Source of the DNA: Flavobacteriaceae bacterium | Lineage (GTDB): Bacteria > Bacteroidota > Bacteroidia > Flavobacteriales > Flavobacteriaceae | Reading direction: 5' to 3' | DNA: 53,639 nt | Assembly: GCA_030830625.1 (NCBI GenBank) | Contig: JAURMQ010000047.1 | Coordinates: forward strand, 1 to 53,639 | Made by a program: the position numbers and the translations under genes | In this document: in pieces, positions 9,312 through 17,923 of the stretch | Numbering within the stretch: the first letter of the stretch is position 1 | How the letters are laid out: every line of letters starts with the position of its first letter | The notes under the pieces: model-generated | The model's input: the letters and a program-made list of their open reading frames with translations, nothing else | What the model was told of the DNA's origin: nothing | Database searches by the model: none

Positions 9312-10316
9312 TCAAATAAAACTTTTAAATAGGGTATTTCTCATCAACCATTCAATAAACAATAATACTAATGCCAACAATACCAGTGGTCTAAATTTTT
9401 CCTCGTAATTGTAATATTTGAATTCCTCTATTTCGGTTTTTTCAAGCTTGTTGATCTCCTCATAGATTTCCTCGAGTTTTTTATTATCTGTCGCTCGGAA
9501 ATACAATCCTCCCGTCTTGGAAGCTATGGTTTTTAGTAATTCTTCATCAATTTCCACTTTAGTCATACCGTATTGAAATTTTCCATTGGGCAACAAACCT
9601 ACAGGAGCTTTGGCAGTTCCATTACTTCCCAATCCGATGGTATATGTTTTTATTTGGTATTCTACCGCCAGTTCACTGGCAATTTTGGGATCGATGAACC
9701 CAGAATTATTGACCCCATCGGTCAATAAAATGATGACCTTACTTTTGGCGCGACTGTCTTTTAGTCGGTTGACGGCGGTAGCCAATCCCATCCCTATAGC
9801 TGTTCCATCTTCGATGAGTCCTTCGAACTGAATTTCTCGCAAAGCATTTTTTACAATGGAACGGTCGCTGGTGATGGGGGTTTTTGTATAACTTTCTCCT
9901 GCATAAATGACCAACCCAATGCGATCGCTCACACGATCGTCCACAAAAGAGGCTGCTACTCTTTTTAAAGCAGTCAATCGGTTCGGTTTTAAATCTTGAG
10001 CCAACATACTGGAAGACACATCGATGGCCATAACAATGTCGATTCCTTTATTGGTTTTGGTTCGAGTTGAAACGTCCATGGTTTGAGGACGAGCCAAGGC
10101 AGTGATGACGGCACTCAAAGCCAATAATCTCATCACAAATAATATAGGTTGAAGTCGTGCCAAAAAATTAGACTTAACTCGAAATCCACTGAGAGAGGAA
10201 ATCTTTAACACTGGCTGTATTTTTTTTCGGGTAAAGACATACCATCCCACAAGTAGGGGAAGTGAAAGGAACAACCATAGATAGTCGGGATTCGCAAAGT
10301 AGATGCCTTCAAACAT
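9312..10316 (-). CDS. batA: BatA, von Willebrand factor A membrane protein
   Basis: A 334-residue relative of BatB with the same architecture: N-terminal helices at about 10-28 and 55-75, a VWA domain, and a C-terminal helix at about 308-325. The MIDAS motif DVSSS is at D99-S101-S103, with IEDGTAIGMGLA and LLTDGVNNSG completing the site. In Bat systems the two VWA proteins form a complex that MoxR-type ATPases are thought to act on. It is the fourth gene of this operon. Confidence 0.94.
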   Translation of the reverse strand: MFEGIYFANPDYLWLFLSLPLLVGWYVFTRKKIQPVLKISSLSGFRVKSNFLARLQPILFVMRLLALSAVITALARPQTMDVSTRTKTNKGIDIVMAIDVSSSMLAQDLKPNRLTALKRVAASFVDDRVSDRIGLVIYAGESYTKTPITSDRSIVKNALREIQFEGLIEDGTAIGMGLATAVNRLKDSRAKSKVIILLTDGVNNSGFIDPKIASELAVEYQIKTYTIGLGSNGTAKAPVGLLPNGKFQYGMTKVEIDEELLKTIASKTGGLYFRATDNKKLEEIYEEINKLEKTEIEEFKYYNYEEKFRPLVLLALVLLFIEWLMRNTLFKSFI

Positions 10317-10319
10317 GTT

Positions 10320-11951
10320 CTATAATTCTTTTATCAATTCAAAACTGTCAACAATCCTCTTTTCGATTTCTTCACCGTAGCGATCCTCTTTTTCATAAAG
10401 CAAAGTGAGGTTGATGCCTCCTTGTTCAAAATCAAATAAATGAGTGGTATAATTACAACGTACTCTTTTTTCTACCCCTTTTTTAGGGTAATCTAAGGTG
10501 CCGTAAATTTTTAAAGCAGGCAATCCCGAAAGCGTAGTGATTTTTTCTTCTTTAATCAAAATATTGACGGCCCCTCTGGATTGAAAATCACTGATAATTT
10601 CATTGATCAATTCTTGAATTTTTTCTTTTTGCTGAGTTTCTTGATCCTCCTTGGAAGGGGTTTCTTTTTCTTGGGGCTTGGGTTGTTTTTTAGTAAATAC
10701 CAAATCCACATAAAATGGTGCGTCATAGTCTCCCGAGGAAAAACGCAATGCTCCCCCCCTTTCTGACTTTACTCGCTTCAGCACCTCAGGTGTACTGATT
10801 TTAACGGGGGGTGTTCCGTATTGACTGGTGATCCATTCTTTGTTTTTAAGCTTAATTGTTGGATAACCCAACAAGGTGTCTTTTACCGGATAGTAACCAT
10901 AAGTGTAGATGGATATCCCCAAACTCAAAAGAAGCAAAATCCCAAGAGTGGCCAAACTCCATTGCAGTTGTTTTTTTCTCCTCCTTTTGGCAAGTAAATT
11001 TTGGTATTCCTCTCTTTCCCTTATCTCTTCTGGTGTGGGTTCTGGCAATGCTTCTTTCGTCTCAATCACTACCCCTTCAACCAATTCCCTGTCTTTCGAA
11101 GTTGTGCCAAACTCGGGGGTAGAACGCGCAAACTTGACCAAATCGGCTTTCTGTAAAACCGATTTGAGGTTTTTAATTGTCTCTCTCCCCAACTCCAATT
11201 GTCCCGATTGTTTTAAGGCCTCGAGTTTGAGCAAAAGTTCATCGGTGGTACTCTCCAAGGCGGAAATTTTGGCTTCCTCCTCCAGGTATCGTCTCACTAC
11301 ATCGGTCAAGCGAGAATAGTACTGTTTGTACTCCTCTTGTAGAGAAGGGGTTACGGTTTCTAAAGCTTTCAATTCCTTAATGGCTCTTTCGAAAGGAGGC
11401 AGTTTTTTTTTGCGCTCCTCCCTTCGTTTTTTGGCAAAGAAAAAAATGTAAATCAATCCCACCAATAACAAGACTGCTAAAAGACCATAAAGAATACTTT
11501 GGGTTAGAACGTCAAAATTTTGTTCAACCTCAACAATGGGTTTGATGTCAAAGAGTTTTTGTTTGAGCGTATCTACAGGAACAGTAGCCACCTGTATCAG
11601 AAGGGAATCTGATATTTTGTAGAAACTATTGACCAATACTTTTTGAGGAGGCAACCAATACGCTCCGGAATCAAACTGTATCAGCGCATATTTTTTGGTA
11701 AACAGATAATGACTTTGTGCCTTGATGGTGTCAATGGCGCTTTCTTCCAGAATCTCAAAAGGGGCAAAAATAGGTTGGTCAGAAAAGCTAACCTGAGCGG
11801 TAGAATCGGCTTTGAGTTGAAGGGTATATTGAATCTGCTCCCCAATACGCATTTTGGTAGTATCAACCGCCACCTGCAAATCGTAATCCATTTGGGCGAA
11901 AAGCATTGGAACGGAAAAGAAGGCGCACAAGAGCAAAATCTTTTTTTTCAT
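10320..11951 (-). CDS. BatD-like envelope protein between DUF58 and BatA
   Basis: A 543-residue protein with a signal peptide (ending near LFAQ, residue 19) and an N-terminal beta-rich domain that looks like a short BatD immunoglobulin-like domain (residues 20-140). A first transmembrane helix lies at about 152-173. A highly charged helical region at about 180-335 includes YYSRLTDVVRRYLEEEA, the kind of segment seen in DUF4381-like partners. A second helix is at about 340-362, followed by a soluble C-terminal domain of about 180 residues. Its ATG directly abuts the DUF58 stop codon (TAAATG). The position in the operon is typical for flavobacteria, but its own function is unknown. Confidence 0.82.
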   Translation of the reverse strand: MKKKILLLCAFFSVPMLFAQMDYDLQVAVDTTKMRIGEQIQYTLQLKADSTAQVSFSDQPIFAPFEILEESAIDTIKAQSHYLFTKKYALIQFDSGAYWLPPQKVLVNSFYKISDSLLIQVATVPVDTLKQKLFDIKPIVEVEQNFDVLTQSILYGLLAVLLLVGLIYIFFFAKKRREERKKKLPPFERAIKELKALETVTPSLQEEYKQYYSRLTDVVRRYLEEEAKISALESTTDELLLKLEALKQSGQLELGRETIKNLKSVLQKADLVKFARSTPEFGTTSKDRELVEGVVIETKEALPEPTPEEIREREEYQNLLAKRRRKKQLQWSLATLGILLLLSLGISIYTYGYYPVKDTLLGYPTIKLKNKEWITSQYGTPPVKISTPEVLKRVKSERGGALRFSSGDYDAPFYVDLVFTKKQPKPQEKETPSKEDQETQQKEKIQELINEIISDFQSRGAVNILIKEEKITTLSGLPALKIYGTLDYPKKGVEKRVRCNYTTHLFDFEQGGINLTLLYEKEDRYGEEIEKRIVDSFELIKEL

Positions 11952-12818
11952 TTAGCCTCTGGATTTAAAATAGTTCAATAATTTTTTGACGTAACTCTCA
12001 TCTAGACGACTGTGCAGAGTACCCGCGCCATTTTTATGAAAAAGGTTTTCAAAATTTTCCACCATGGTTTTGTACTGTAAAGCGTAGGCTTTTCTTATAC
12101 TCGCCGATTGAGTATTGATCCAAGCCGTCTGTCCCGTTTCATTGTCCATCATAGGAACCAATCCAATTTTGGGCATATTTTCTTCGTGCCGATCGTAGAT
12201 TCTTATCCCCGTCAAATCGTGTTTTTTAGCCACAATTCTCAACGTTTTTTCATAAGCACTGTCCATAAAATCTGACATCATAAATACGATCGCCTTTTTT
12301 TTCATCACTCCTGATAAAAATTCAAATGCATTACTGATACTGGTTTTTTTACTTTGAGGGTGGTATTCCAAAAGTTCACGAATGATCCGCAAAACATGCG
12401 ACCTCCCTTTTTTGGGGGGAATAAATAACTCTACTTGATCTGAAAAAAGAATCAATCCAACCTTATCATTGTTTTGCATGGCTGAAAATGAAAGCGTTGC
12501 AGCTATTTCCGTCAATTCCTCTCTCTTGAATTGGCCTTGGGTACCAAACAATTCTGAGCCACTGATATCGATCATTAACATGAGGGTCAACTCTCTTTCT
12601 TCCTCAAAAACTTTGACATAAGGTTCATTGTATCGAGCCGTTACATTCCAATCAATACTTCTTACGTCGTCGCCATATTGATACTGACGGACCTCACTAA
12701 AAGTCATACCCCTCCCCTTGAAAGTACTGTGGTATTCCCCTCCAAAAATATTATCGCTCAAGCGACGGGTCTTAATTTCAATCTTACGAACTTTCTTTAG
12801 GAGTTCCTTAGTGTCCAT
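11952..12818 (-). CDS. DUF58 protein with VWA-like fold
   Basis: A 288-residue cytoplasmic protein of the DUF58 family, nearly always encoded next to MoxR ATPases. The family signature is clear: FKGRGMTFSEVRQYQYGDDVRSIDWNVTAR (about residues 33-62), followed by a VWA-type strand and metal site DISGS (D84, S86, S88). The rest (residues 90-288) fits the VWA-like half. It lies 36 bases downstream of moxR and runs without a gap into the BatD-like gene. A role as adaptor or substrate of the MoxR ATPase is inferred from context. Confidence 0.94.
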   Translation of the reverse strand: MDTKELLKKVRKIEIKTRRLSDNIFGGEYHSTFKGRGMTFSEVRQYQYGDDVRSIDWNVTARYNEPYVKVFEEERELTLMLMIDISGSELFGTQGQFKREELTEIAATLSFSAMQNNDKVGLILFSDQVELFIPPKKGRSHVLRIIRELLEYHPQSKKTSISNAFEFLSGVMKKKAIVFMMSDFMDSAYEKTLRIVAKKHDLTGIRIYDRHEENMPKIGLVPMMDNETGQTAWINTQSASIRKAYALQYKTMVENFENLFHKNGAGTLHSRLDESYVKKLLNYFKSRG

Positions 12819-12854
12819 AGGTCAATAAATTTAACGTAAAAAAAGAAGTAAGTA

Positions 12855-13862
12855 CTATGGGACTTCAACTTCATTGATGATTTGACTGATCAAATCTTCT
12901 GTAGTAACATTTTCTGCTTCAGCTTCATAAGTCAATCCAATACGATGACGTAACACATCGTAAATGATGGCACGAACATCCTCGGGAATCACATAGCCAC
13001 GGTGCTTTAAAAAGGCATGACATTTTGCGGCGGTAGCCAAGTTGATACTCCCCCGGGGAGAGGCGCCAAAGCTGATCAATGGCTTCAGGGAAGACAAATT
13101 ATAACGCTCGGGATAGCGCGTAGCAAAAACAAGATCGAGGATGTATTTTTCAATTTTCTCATCCATGTAGATTTCCCTTACCGTTTCTTGAGCAGTCACA
13201 ATTTGCTTGGTACTCACCACAGATTTTATGCGCTCTTGTGTATTGTTCATATTGGAACGAACAATCATTTGTTCTTCTTCCAATTTGGGATAGTCAATAA
13301 TAGTTTTGAGCATAAATCGATCCACTTGGGCTTCGGGCAAGGGATAAGTTCCCTCTTGTTCTACTGGGTTTTGAGTGGCCATAACCAAAAAAGGGACCGG
13401 TAGTTTAAAGGTTGTATCTCCAATGGTGACCTGTTTTTCTTGCATTGCTTCAAGCAAAGCGGATTGTACTTTGGCGGGTGCTCTATTGATCTCATCTGCC
13501 AAAACAAAATTGGCAAATACTGGACCTTTTTTGATGGTAAAGTCGTTTTCTTTGATATTGTAGATCATTGTTCCAACCACATCGGCAGGTAACAAATCGG
13601 GGGTAAACTGAACCCTGCTGAATTGTCCTTTAACAGCCTGACTGAGGGTGTTGATCGCCAAAGTCTTGGCCAATCCAGGTACTCCTTCCAACAATATGTG
13701 TCCACGACCCAACAAACCGATGAGTAATCGCTCTACCATTTCTTTCTGCCCGATGATCACCTTGTTGATCTCGAAGGTCAATAAATCTACAAAAGCACTT
13801 TCTTTTTCAATCTTTTCATTGATTGCTTTAATGTCAACGGCCTTGTTCATTGTTTCTTCCAT
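12855..13862 (-). CDS. moxR: MoxR-type AAA+ ATPase
   Basis: A 335-residue AAA+ chaperone-like ATPase of the MoxR group and the first gene of the bat operon. The Walker A motif is GVPGLAKT (residues 60-67). Walker B and the following helix read LADEINRAPAKVQSALLEAMQE. Sensor 1 is MATQNPVEQEGTYPLPEAQVDRF. A C-terminal lid follows with GASPRGSINLATAAK. MoxR proteins are thought to help VWA-domain partners mature, which fits the three downstream proteins with metal sites (DUF58, BatA, BatB). Upstream on the minus strand a TATTTTTG sequence could be the -7 element, but no convincing -33 element was seen. Confidence 0.96.
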   Translation of the reverse strand: MEETMNKAVDIKAINEKIEKESAFVDLLTFEINKVIIGQKEMVERLLIGLLGRGHILLEGVPGLAKTLAINTLSQAVKGQFSRVQFTPDLLPADVVGTMIYNIKENDFTIKKGPVFANFVLADEINRAPAKVQSALLEAMQEKQVTIGDTTFKLPVPFLVMATQNPVEQEGTYPLPEAQVDRFMLKTIIDYPKLEEEQMIVRSNMNNTQERIKSVVSTKQIVTAQETVREIYMDEKIEKYILDLVFATRYPERYNLSSLKPLISFGASPRGSINLATAAKCHAFLKHRGYVIPEDVRAIIYDVLRHRIGLTYEAEAENVTTEDLISQIINEVEVP

Positions 13863-14021
13863 AGTATAGTATCAATTAAAACGTTATTCATGGGTTGCAA
13901 AATTCAAAAATATTTTTGTTTTGCCTTGTTAATAATTGGTTAAAAATAGAGGCGTTTTCAAGGTTTTCCGACCCCCAATAGTTTCTATTTTAGAAGATCG
14001 AATTTAAGAGAATTTGAAGAG

Positions 14022-14269
14022 ATGACAAAAGGGGAAAGGTTAATATCTTAAACCATGAAATGGGGCTTTGGGGAAAACAATGAGATACATCAATAATGGC
14101 AAGCTTAATTAATGACTGCATTGACTTGGGGATTTCCTGTTTTGACCCCGCCAATCTCAATGGTGATTATACTCCCAAAAAAGATTTTGATCAAGCCTTT
14201 GGTGAAACAATTCTATCGAGAGAATCCTTAAAAAATCAATTCGGGCTTTATAAAAACTATATGAAATAG
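14022..14269 (+). pseudogene. Decayed N-terminal remnant of an aldo/keto reductase
   Basis: The frame beginning at the ATG at 14022 gives ERLIS, an in-frame stop, then TMKWG, matching the family's usual N-terminal pattern SRLIAGTMKWGIWG. After 14055 that frame is lost. A second frame from 14096 reads MASLINDCIDLGISCFDPANLNGDYT and on to RESLKNQFGLY before a stop at 14267-14269. That second part matches the AKR segment around LINDCxxLGIxxFDHADIYGxYT. The motif is damaged: HADIYG has become PANLNG, so the catalytic aspartate and tyrosine are lost. The C-terminal 220 or so residues are missing. A stop, a frameshift, active-site loss and truncation together mark a pseudogene. Confidence 0.78.
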
Positions 14270-14307
14270 ACTGGTTTTCTCTTTAGATAGCCTGTCAAGG
14301 ATATAAA

Positions 14308-15069
14308 ATGTTATATATGAAAGGTAAAATTGTAATGATAACCGGAGCCAGTAGTGGAATTGGCTGGGCCGTTGCCGAACAGATGGCAGCAGAGGGTGCT
14401 CACTTAATTTTATGCGGTCGAAGAGAAGAACGGTTGAAAAAACTACAATCTCAATTGAATACACCTTCCCATCTGTTGATTTTCGATGTAGGAGACCAAA
14501 AAAGTGTTTTTGAAAAGTTAGAGTCCCTTCCAAAGGCCTTTGCCTCTATCGATATTTTGATCAACAATGCGGGAAATGCTCATGGATTGAATCCTGTTCA
14601 CAAGGCCAATATAGAAGATTGGGACGCCATGATCGATAGCAATGTCAAAGGATTGATGTATGTAACCAAAGCTGTTCTTCCCTCTATGCTCTCCAAAAAA
14701 AGGGGACACATCATCAATGTTGGCTCCATAGCCGGCAAGGAAGTTTACCCAAACGGGAGCGTGTATTGTAGTAGTAAATTTGCCGTAGATGCCTTTACCA
14801 AAGGATTGCGTCTGGATCTGAATGCATTGGGAATCAAAGTCGGTGCGATTCATCCAGGTATGGTCAATACTGAATTTTCTGAGGTGCGCTTCAAGGGAGA
14901 TAAAGAGAAAGCAGCTCAAGTATATAAAGGGCTAAAACCCCTCGAAGCAAACGATGTTGCCAACGTCATTTTATACATGGCAAAGGCCCCCGAACACGTT
15001 AATATCGCTGATTTACTATTGCTCCCCAATGCTCAAGGCAGTGCTTATGTCGCACATAGAATGGAATAA
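14308..15069 (+). CDS. Short-chain dehydrogenase/reductase, YdfG-like
   Basis: A 253-residue classical SDR with the cofactor motif TGASSGIG about 10 residues from the start, the NNAGNA motif near residue 90, and the catalytic set SIAGK (serine), YCSSK (tyrosine and lysine). The C-terminal part with HPGMVNTEFSEVRFKGD resembles the YdfG group of NADP-dependent 3-hydroxy acid dehydrogenases, which act on serine and related small hydroxy acids. The substrate is an inference. An ATG at 14317 is an equally good start, because the first three residues of the longer form are not conserved. It lies alone downstream of the AKR remnant. Confidence 0.92.
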   Translation: MLYMKGKIVMITGASSGIGWAVAEQMAAEGAHLILCGRREERLKKLQSQLNTPSHLLIFDVGDQKSVFEKLESLPKAFASIDILINNAGNAHGLNPVHKANIEDWDAMIDSNVKGLMYVTKAVLPSMLSKKRGHIINVGSIAGKEVYPNGSVYCSSKFAVDAFTKGLRLDLNALGIKVGAIHPGMVNTEFSEVRFKGDKEKAAQVYKGLKPLEANDVANVILYMAKAPEHVNIADLLLLPNAQGSAYVAHRME

Positions 15070-15202
15070 TGATCTCCTGTGCATACTCCCTTACTTCCCC
15101 AAGATTTTAGGTAAAATCAGATTTACACCCCAACTTTAACACTAATTATTCAGCGTCATGACTGGTTTTTAATAATTTTAGTGTACCAAAACTAAAACCA
15201 AA

Positions 15203-15745
15203 ATGAAACCTACTTTAACCCTATTGGGCTTTGCTCTGCTGTCTTTTGTCTCAATCCATTGCGATAGAAGCGATCCCGTTGCTTCTCCTACCAATCACTT
15301 TAAAATCGAAGAAAAAATCACAATCATATCCTCTGCCGCCTTCGTCAATCTATCAGAGAATCGTTTTTTAAACAAAATGAAAGCCCTAATATTCGCCTCA
15401 GATGGAATTACTTTTGGATTGGATGATGATAAAAAATTTAAACTAATGGGCAAAGGACCCTTATTGGGATTGATCATTTACAGTAATAATGAGACCACTT
15501 TAACCCCTGGAGATTATTTCGTCAATCTCAGACCCCCTTTTGGAGAAGGCGACATTGCTATTGGCTTTTATACATTGAATTGGAACGAAAGGGAAGAGGT
15601 TGTTTTCTATGAGAAAACGTATGGAACGGCTCTTGTGGCTGGAAAAGTAACCGTAACAGAAAAAGAAGGAATGACCTCTGTTTCATTCCTTTTGACCGAT
15701 GAAAATGGGAGTTCTCTTTCAGGGCTTTACAACGGTTTGGAATAG
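15203..15745 (+). CDS. Unknown lipoprotein
   Basis: A 180-residue protein with an N-terminal hydrophobic signal and a cysteine at position 20 (VSIHC), followed by charged residues, so probably an envelope lipoprotein. The lipobox is weak because histidine precedes the cysteine. The rest has alternating hydrophobic and polar strands (LGLIIYSNNETTLTPGDYF, IGFYTLNW) that suggest a beta-rich domain. I do not recognise a family. Its TAG stop is followed in the same frame by 56 codons of a GIN-type adhesin tail. Either this gene was joined to that remnant by a deletion, or the stop truncated a chimeric gene. Confidence 0.68.
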   Translation: MKPTLTLLGFALLSFVSIHCDRSDPVASPTNHFKIEEKITIISSAAFVNLSENRFLNKMKALIFASDGITFGLDDDKKFKLMGKGPLLGLIIYSNNETTLTPGDYFVNLRPPFGEGDIAIGFYTLNWNEREEVVFYEKTYGTALVAGKVTVTEKEGMTSVSFLLTDENGSSLSGLYNGLE

Positions 15746-15916
15746 GAAACCCAAAATACTTCAATAGAAATTTCAGGGTCTGGACAGGCAAAAGTAAATG
15801 CCTCTATATCCTTGAATGCACGAATTAAGGGATCAGGTTCAATTCGATACAAAGGCAACCCCCAAAAAGTCAACACCCATATCTCTGGAAGTGGAAAAGT
15901 GGGAACCCTTGAATAA
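15746..15916 (+). pseudogene. C-terminal remnant of a GIN-domain (DUF2807) protein
   Basis: Fifty-six open codons follow directly after the stop of the preceding lipoprotein gene, in the same frame, and end in TAA at 15914. The translation has the hallmarks of the end of a DUF2807 head-GIN adhesin: three SGSG or KGSG turns (ISGSGQAKVNAS, KGSGSIRYKGNPQ, ISGSGKVGTLE) with the usual spacing and the SIRYKGNP and VNTHISGSGKV elements. No start codon or signal peptide of its own is present, and the upstream lipoprotein does not look like a GIN domain. It is best read as a fossil tail of a lost gene. Confidence 0.65.
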
Positions 15917-15938
15917 GTTTTTCCAAGGGTAAAAAAAA

Positions 15939-17144
15939 TCAGTCCAATCCCTCAGGATATAAAAAGTGATTGTATGGAAAACGAGTGATGTGAATCTTTC
16001 GGGTTTCGGCATATACTCTTTCGCGAAATGCATTAAGATTCTCTTTATTCAAAGCAGAAATAAACAGCGCTCTATCATTGACACGATGCATCCAAGTTTT
16101 TTGCCATTCTTCAATCGTAAAGTGTTTTGAAGAACGTTCTGCAATCAAATCTGTCTCGTCCCAAGGTTCGGCCTCATAAATGTCAATTTTGTTGAAAACC
16201 ATCAGGGTGGGTTTGTCCAAACTTTTGATCTCACTAAGAATCACGTTTACAGATTCGATGTGTTGTTCAAAATTGGGATGGGAAATGTCCACCACATGCA
16301 ACAACAAATCCGCTTCTTGCACTTCGTCCAAAGTGCTTTTGAATGACTCTACCAACTGAGTGGGAAGTTTGCGAATAAATCCTACTGTGTCGCTGAGTAA
16401 GAAAGGCAAGTTACCAATAACCACTTTTCGTACCGTAGTGTCTAGGGTTGCGAAGAGTTTGTTTTCGGCAAACACCTCACTTTTGGCAATGACATTCATC
16501 AGCGTAGATTTTCCCACATTGGTGTATCCCACAAGTGCTACCCTCACCAAGGCGCCACGGTTGCCCCTTTGGGTCGCCATTTGTTTGTCAATCGTAATTA
16601 ACTTTTTCTTCAGAAGAGAAATTTTGTCCCTGACGATTCTTCGGTCGGTTTCGATTTCGGTTTCCCCAGGTCCACGCATCCCAATTCCGCCCCGTTGACG
16701 TTCTAAGTGCGTCCAAAGTCCCTTAAGGCGGGGTAACAAATATTCGTATTGAGCCAACTCCACTTGCGTTCGGGCATAACTGGTTTGAGCACGTTGGGCA
16801 AATATATCAAGGATCAAACCCGTTCGATCCAATATTTTGCAACGCAATATTTTTTCGATATTTCCCTGCTGGGCAGGGGTCAACTCATCGTCAAATACAA
16901 CAGTAGAGACTTCATTTTCGGTGACAAAATTTTCGACCTCGGCTATCTTTCCCGATCCGATAAACGTTTTGGGATTGGGAGTTTGCATTTTTTGGTCAAA
17001 GCGTTTGAGTACCTCCCCGCCAGCCGTGTGGGCCAAAAAAGCCAATTCGTCTAAATATTCTTTGGACTGGGTCGCGTCTTGTTGGCTATTGATGATCCCT
17101 ATAATTACTGTCTTTTCAAAGGAAAGCGATTTGGCTTCAATCAT
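15939..17144 (-). CDS. hflX: GTPase HflX
   Basis: A 401-residue ribosome-associated GTPase that splits stalled or heat-damaged 70S ribosomes. The HflX N-terminal domain includes FIGSGKIAEVENF and FDDELTPAQQGNIEK. The linker helix region ends in the glycine-rich signature RQRGGIGMRGPGETEIETDRR (about 149-169). The GTPase domain follows: G1 GYTNVGKS (206-213), G3 DTVGFI, G4 NKID. The C-terminal part is normal for the family. The start overlaps the end of the upstream lpxH-like gene by eight bases on the same strand, so the two are probably cotranscribed. Confidence 0.97.
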   Translation of the reverse strand: MIEAKSLSFEKTVIIGIINSQQDATQSKEYLDELAFLAHTAGGEVLKRFDQKMQTPNPKTFIGSGKIAEVENFVTENEVSTVVFDDELTPAQQGNIEKILRCKILDRTGLILDIFAQRAQTSYARTQVELAQYEYLLPRLKGLWTHLERQRGGIGMRGPGETEIETDRRIVRDKISLLKKKLITIDKQMATQRGNRGALVRVALVGYTNVGKSTLMNVIAKSEVFAENKLFATLDTTVRKVVIGNLPFLLSDTVGFIRKLPTQLVESFKSTLDEVQEADLLLHVVDISHPNFEQHIESVNVILSEIKSLDKPTLMVFNKIDIYEAEPWDETDLIAERSSKHFTIEEWQKTWMHRVNDRALFISALNKENLNAFRERVYAETRKIHITRFPYNHFLYPEGLD

Positions 17145-17907
17145 TGTGCTTCTTTTTCCAAGTTTTTAAGGCCAACTGATTTCCGTCAAATTCCCCATAG
17201 GTAAAGTGGGTAATCCAATCGCCTAAATTGATGTATTTAGATTTTTCATTCAATTGGATTTCCAAGGGCAGGTGTCGATGACCGAAAATAAAAAAATCAA
17301 CGTTTTGCTTTTCAAGTTTTTTTTTGGAATAGGCTACCAACCATTCTTTGTCTTCACCTTTAAATTGGATGTCCTCCTGACCGGAAATCAATTTATTTTT
17401 TTGGGAAAGATATTGCCCCAATCGCACGCCCAAATCGGGATGAATCCATCGAAAAATCCATTTCGAAAAAGGGTTAGTAAAAACCTTTTTCATTCTTTTA
17501 TACCCCTTATCCCCTGGACCCAAACCATCCCCGTGTCCAATGAAGAATTGTTTTGCTCCCACAGTCAATGCAATGGGTTGATGATGGACGGTAATGCCCA
17601 ACTCCTTTTGAAAATAATCCCGAACCCATAGGTCGTGATTGCCTACAAAAAACACAACAGGAATGCCCGCATCCGTAATTTCAGCCAATTTACCCATCAC
17701 CCTCACAAAACCTTTGGGTACCACGGTTTTGTATTCAAACCAAAAATCAAAAAGATCGCCCAACAGATATATGGCCGCAGCATCTTTTCGAACCTCCTCC
17801 AGCCAGTCGACAAAATATTTTTCTCGTACCCGACTCTCTTCCCCATTGGGCAATCCCAAGTGGTTGTCGGAAGCAAAATATATTTTCTTGTTAATGGAAA
17901 GATTCAT
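17137..17907 (-). CDS. lpxH: LpxH-like UDP-2,3-diacylglucosamine diphosphatase
   Basis: A 256-residue calcineurin-type metallophosphoesterase. In lipid A synthesis LpxH cleaves UDP-2,3-diacylglucosamine to lipid X at the inner face of the membrane. All metal motifs are present: DNHLG (D14, H16), GDLFDFW, GNHD, GHGDG and the C-terminal GHRHLP. The spacing and the DLFDFWFEY segment are those of the Bacteroidota LpxH-like family. The gene is coupled to hflX. Substrate assignment rests on family membership, since I cannot exclude a related phosphodiesterase. Confidence 0.88.
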   Translation of the reverse strand: MNLSINKKIYFASDNHLGLPNGEESRVREKYFVDWLEEVRKDAAAIYLLGDLFDFWFEYKTVVPKGFVRVMGKLAEITDAGIPVVFFVGNHDLWVRDYFQKELGITVHHQPIALTVGAKQFFIGHGDGLGPGDKGYKRMKKVFTNPFSKWIFRWIHPDLGVRLGQYLSQKNKLISGQEDIQFKGEDKEWLVAYSKKKLEKQNVDFFIFGHRHLPLEIQLNEKSKYINLGDWITHFTYGEFDGNQLALKTWKKKHND

Positions 17908-17923
17908 ACCGTATAAAGTTAGA

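Noticed and set aside
14308-15069. Second DEH reductase for alginate use
   Set aside because: The protein is closer in motif pattern to YdfG-type hydroxy acid dehydrogenases and lies 14 kb from the alginate genes without the operator.
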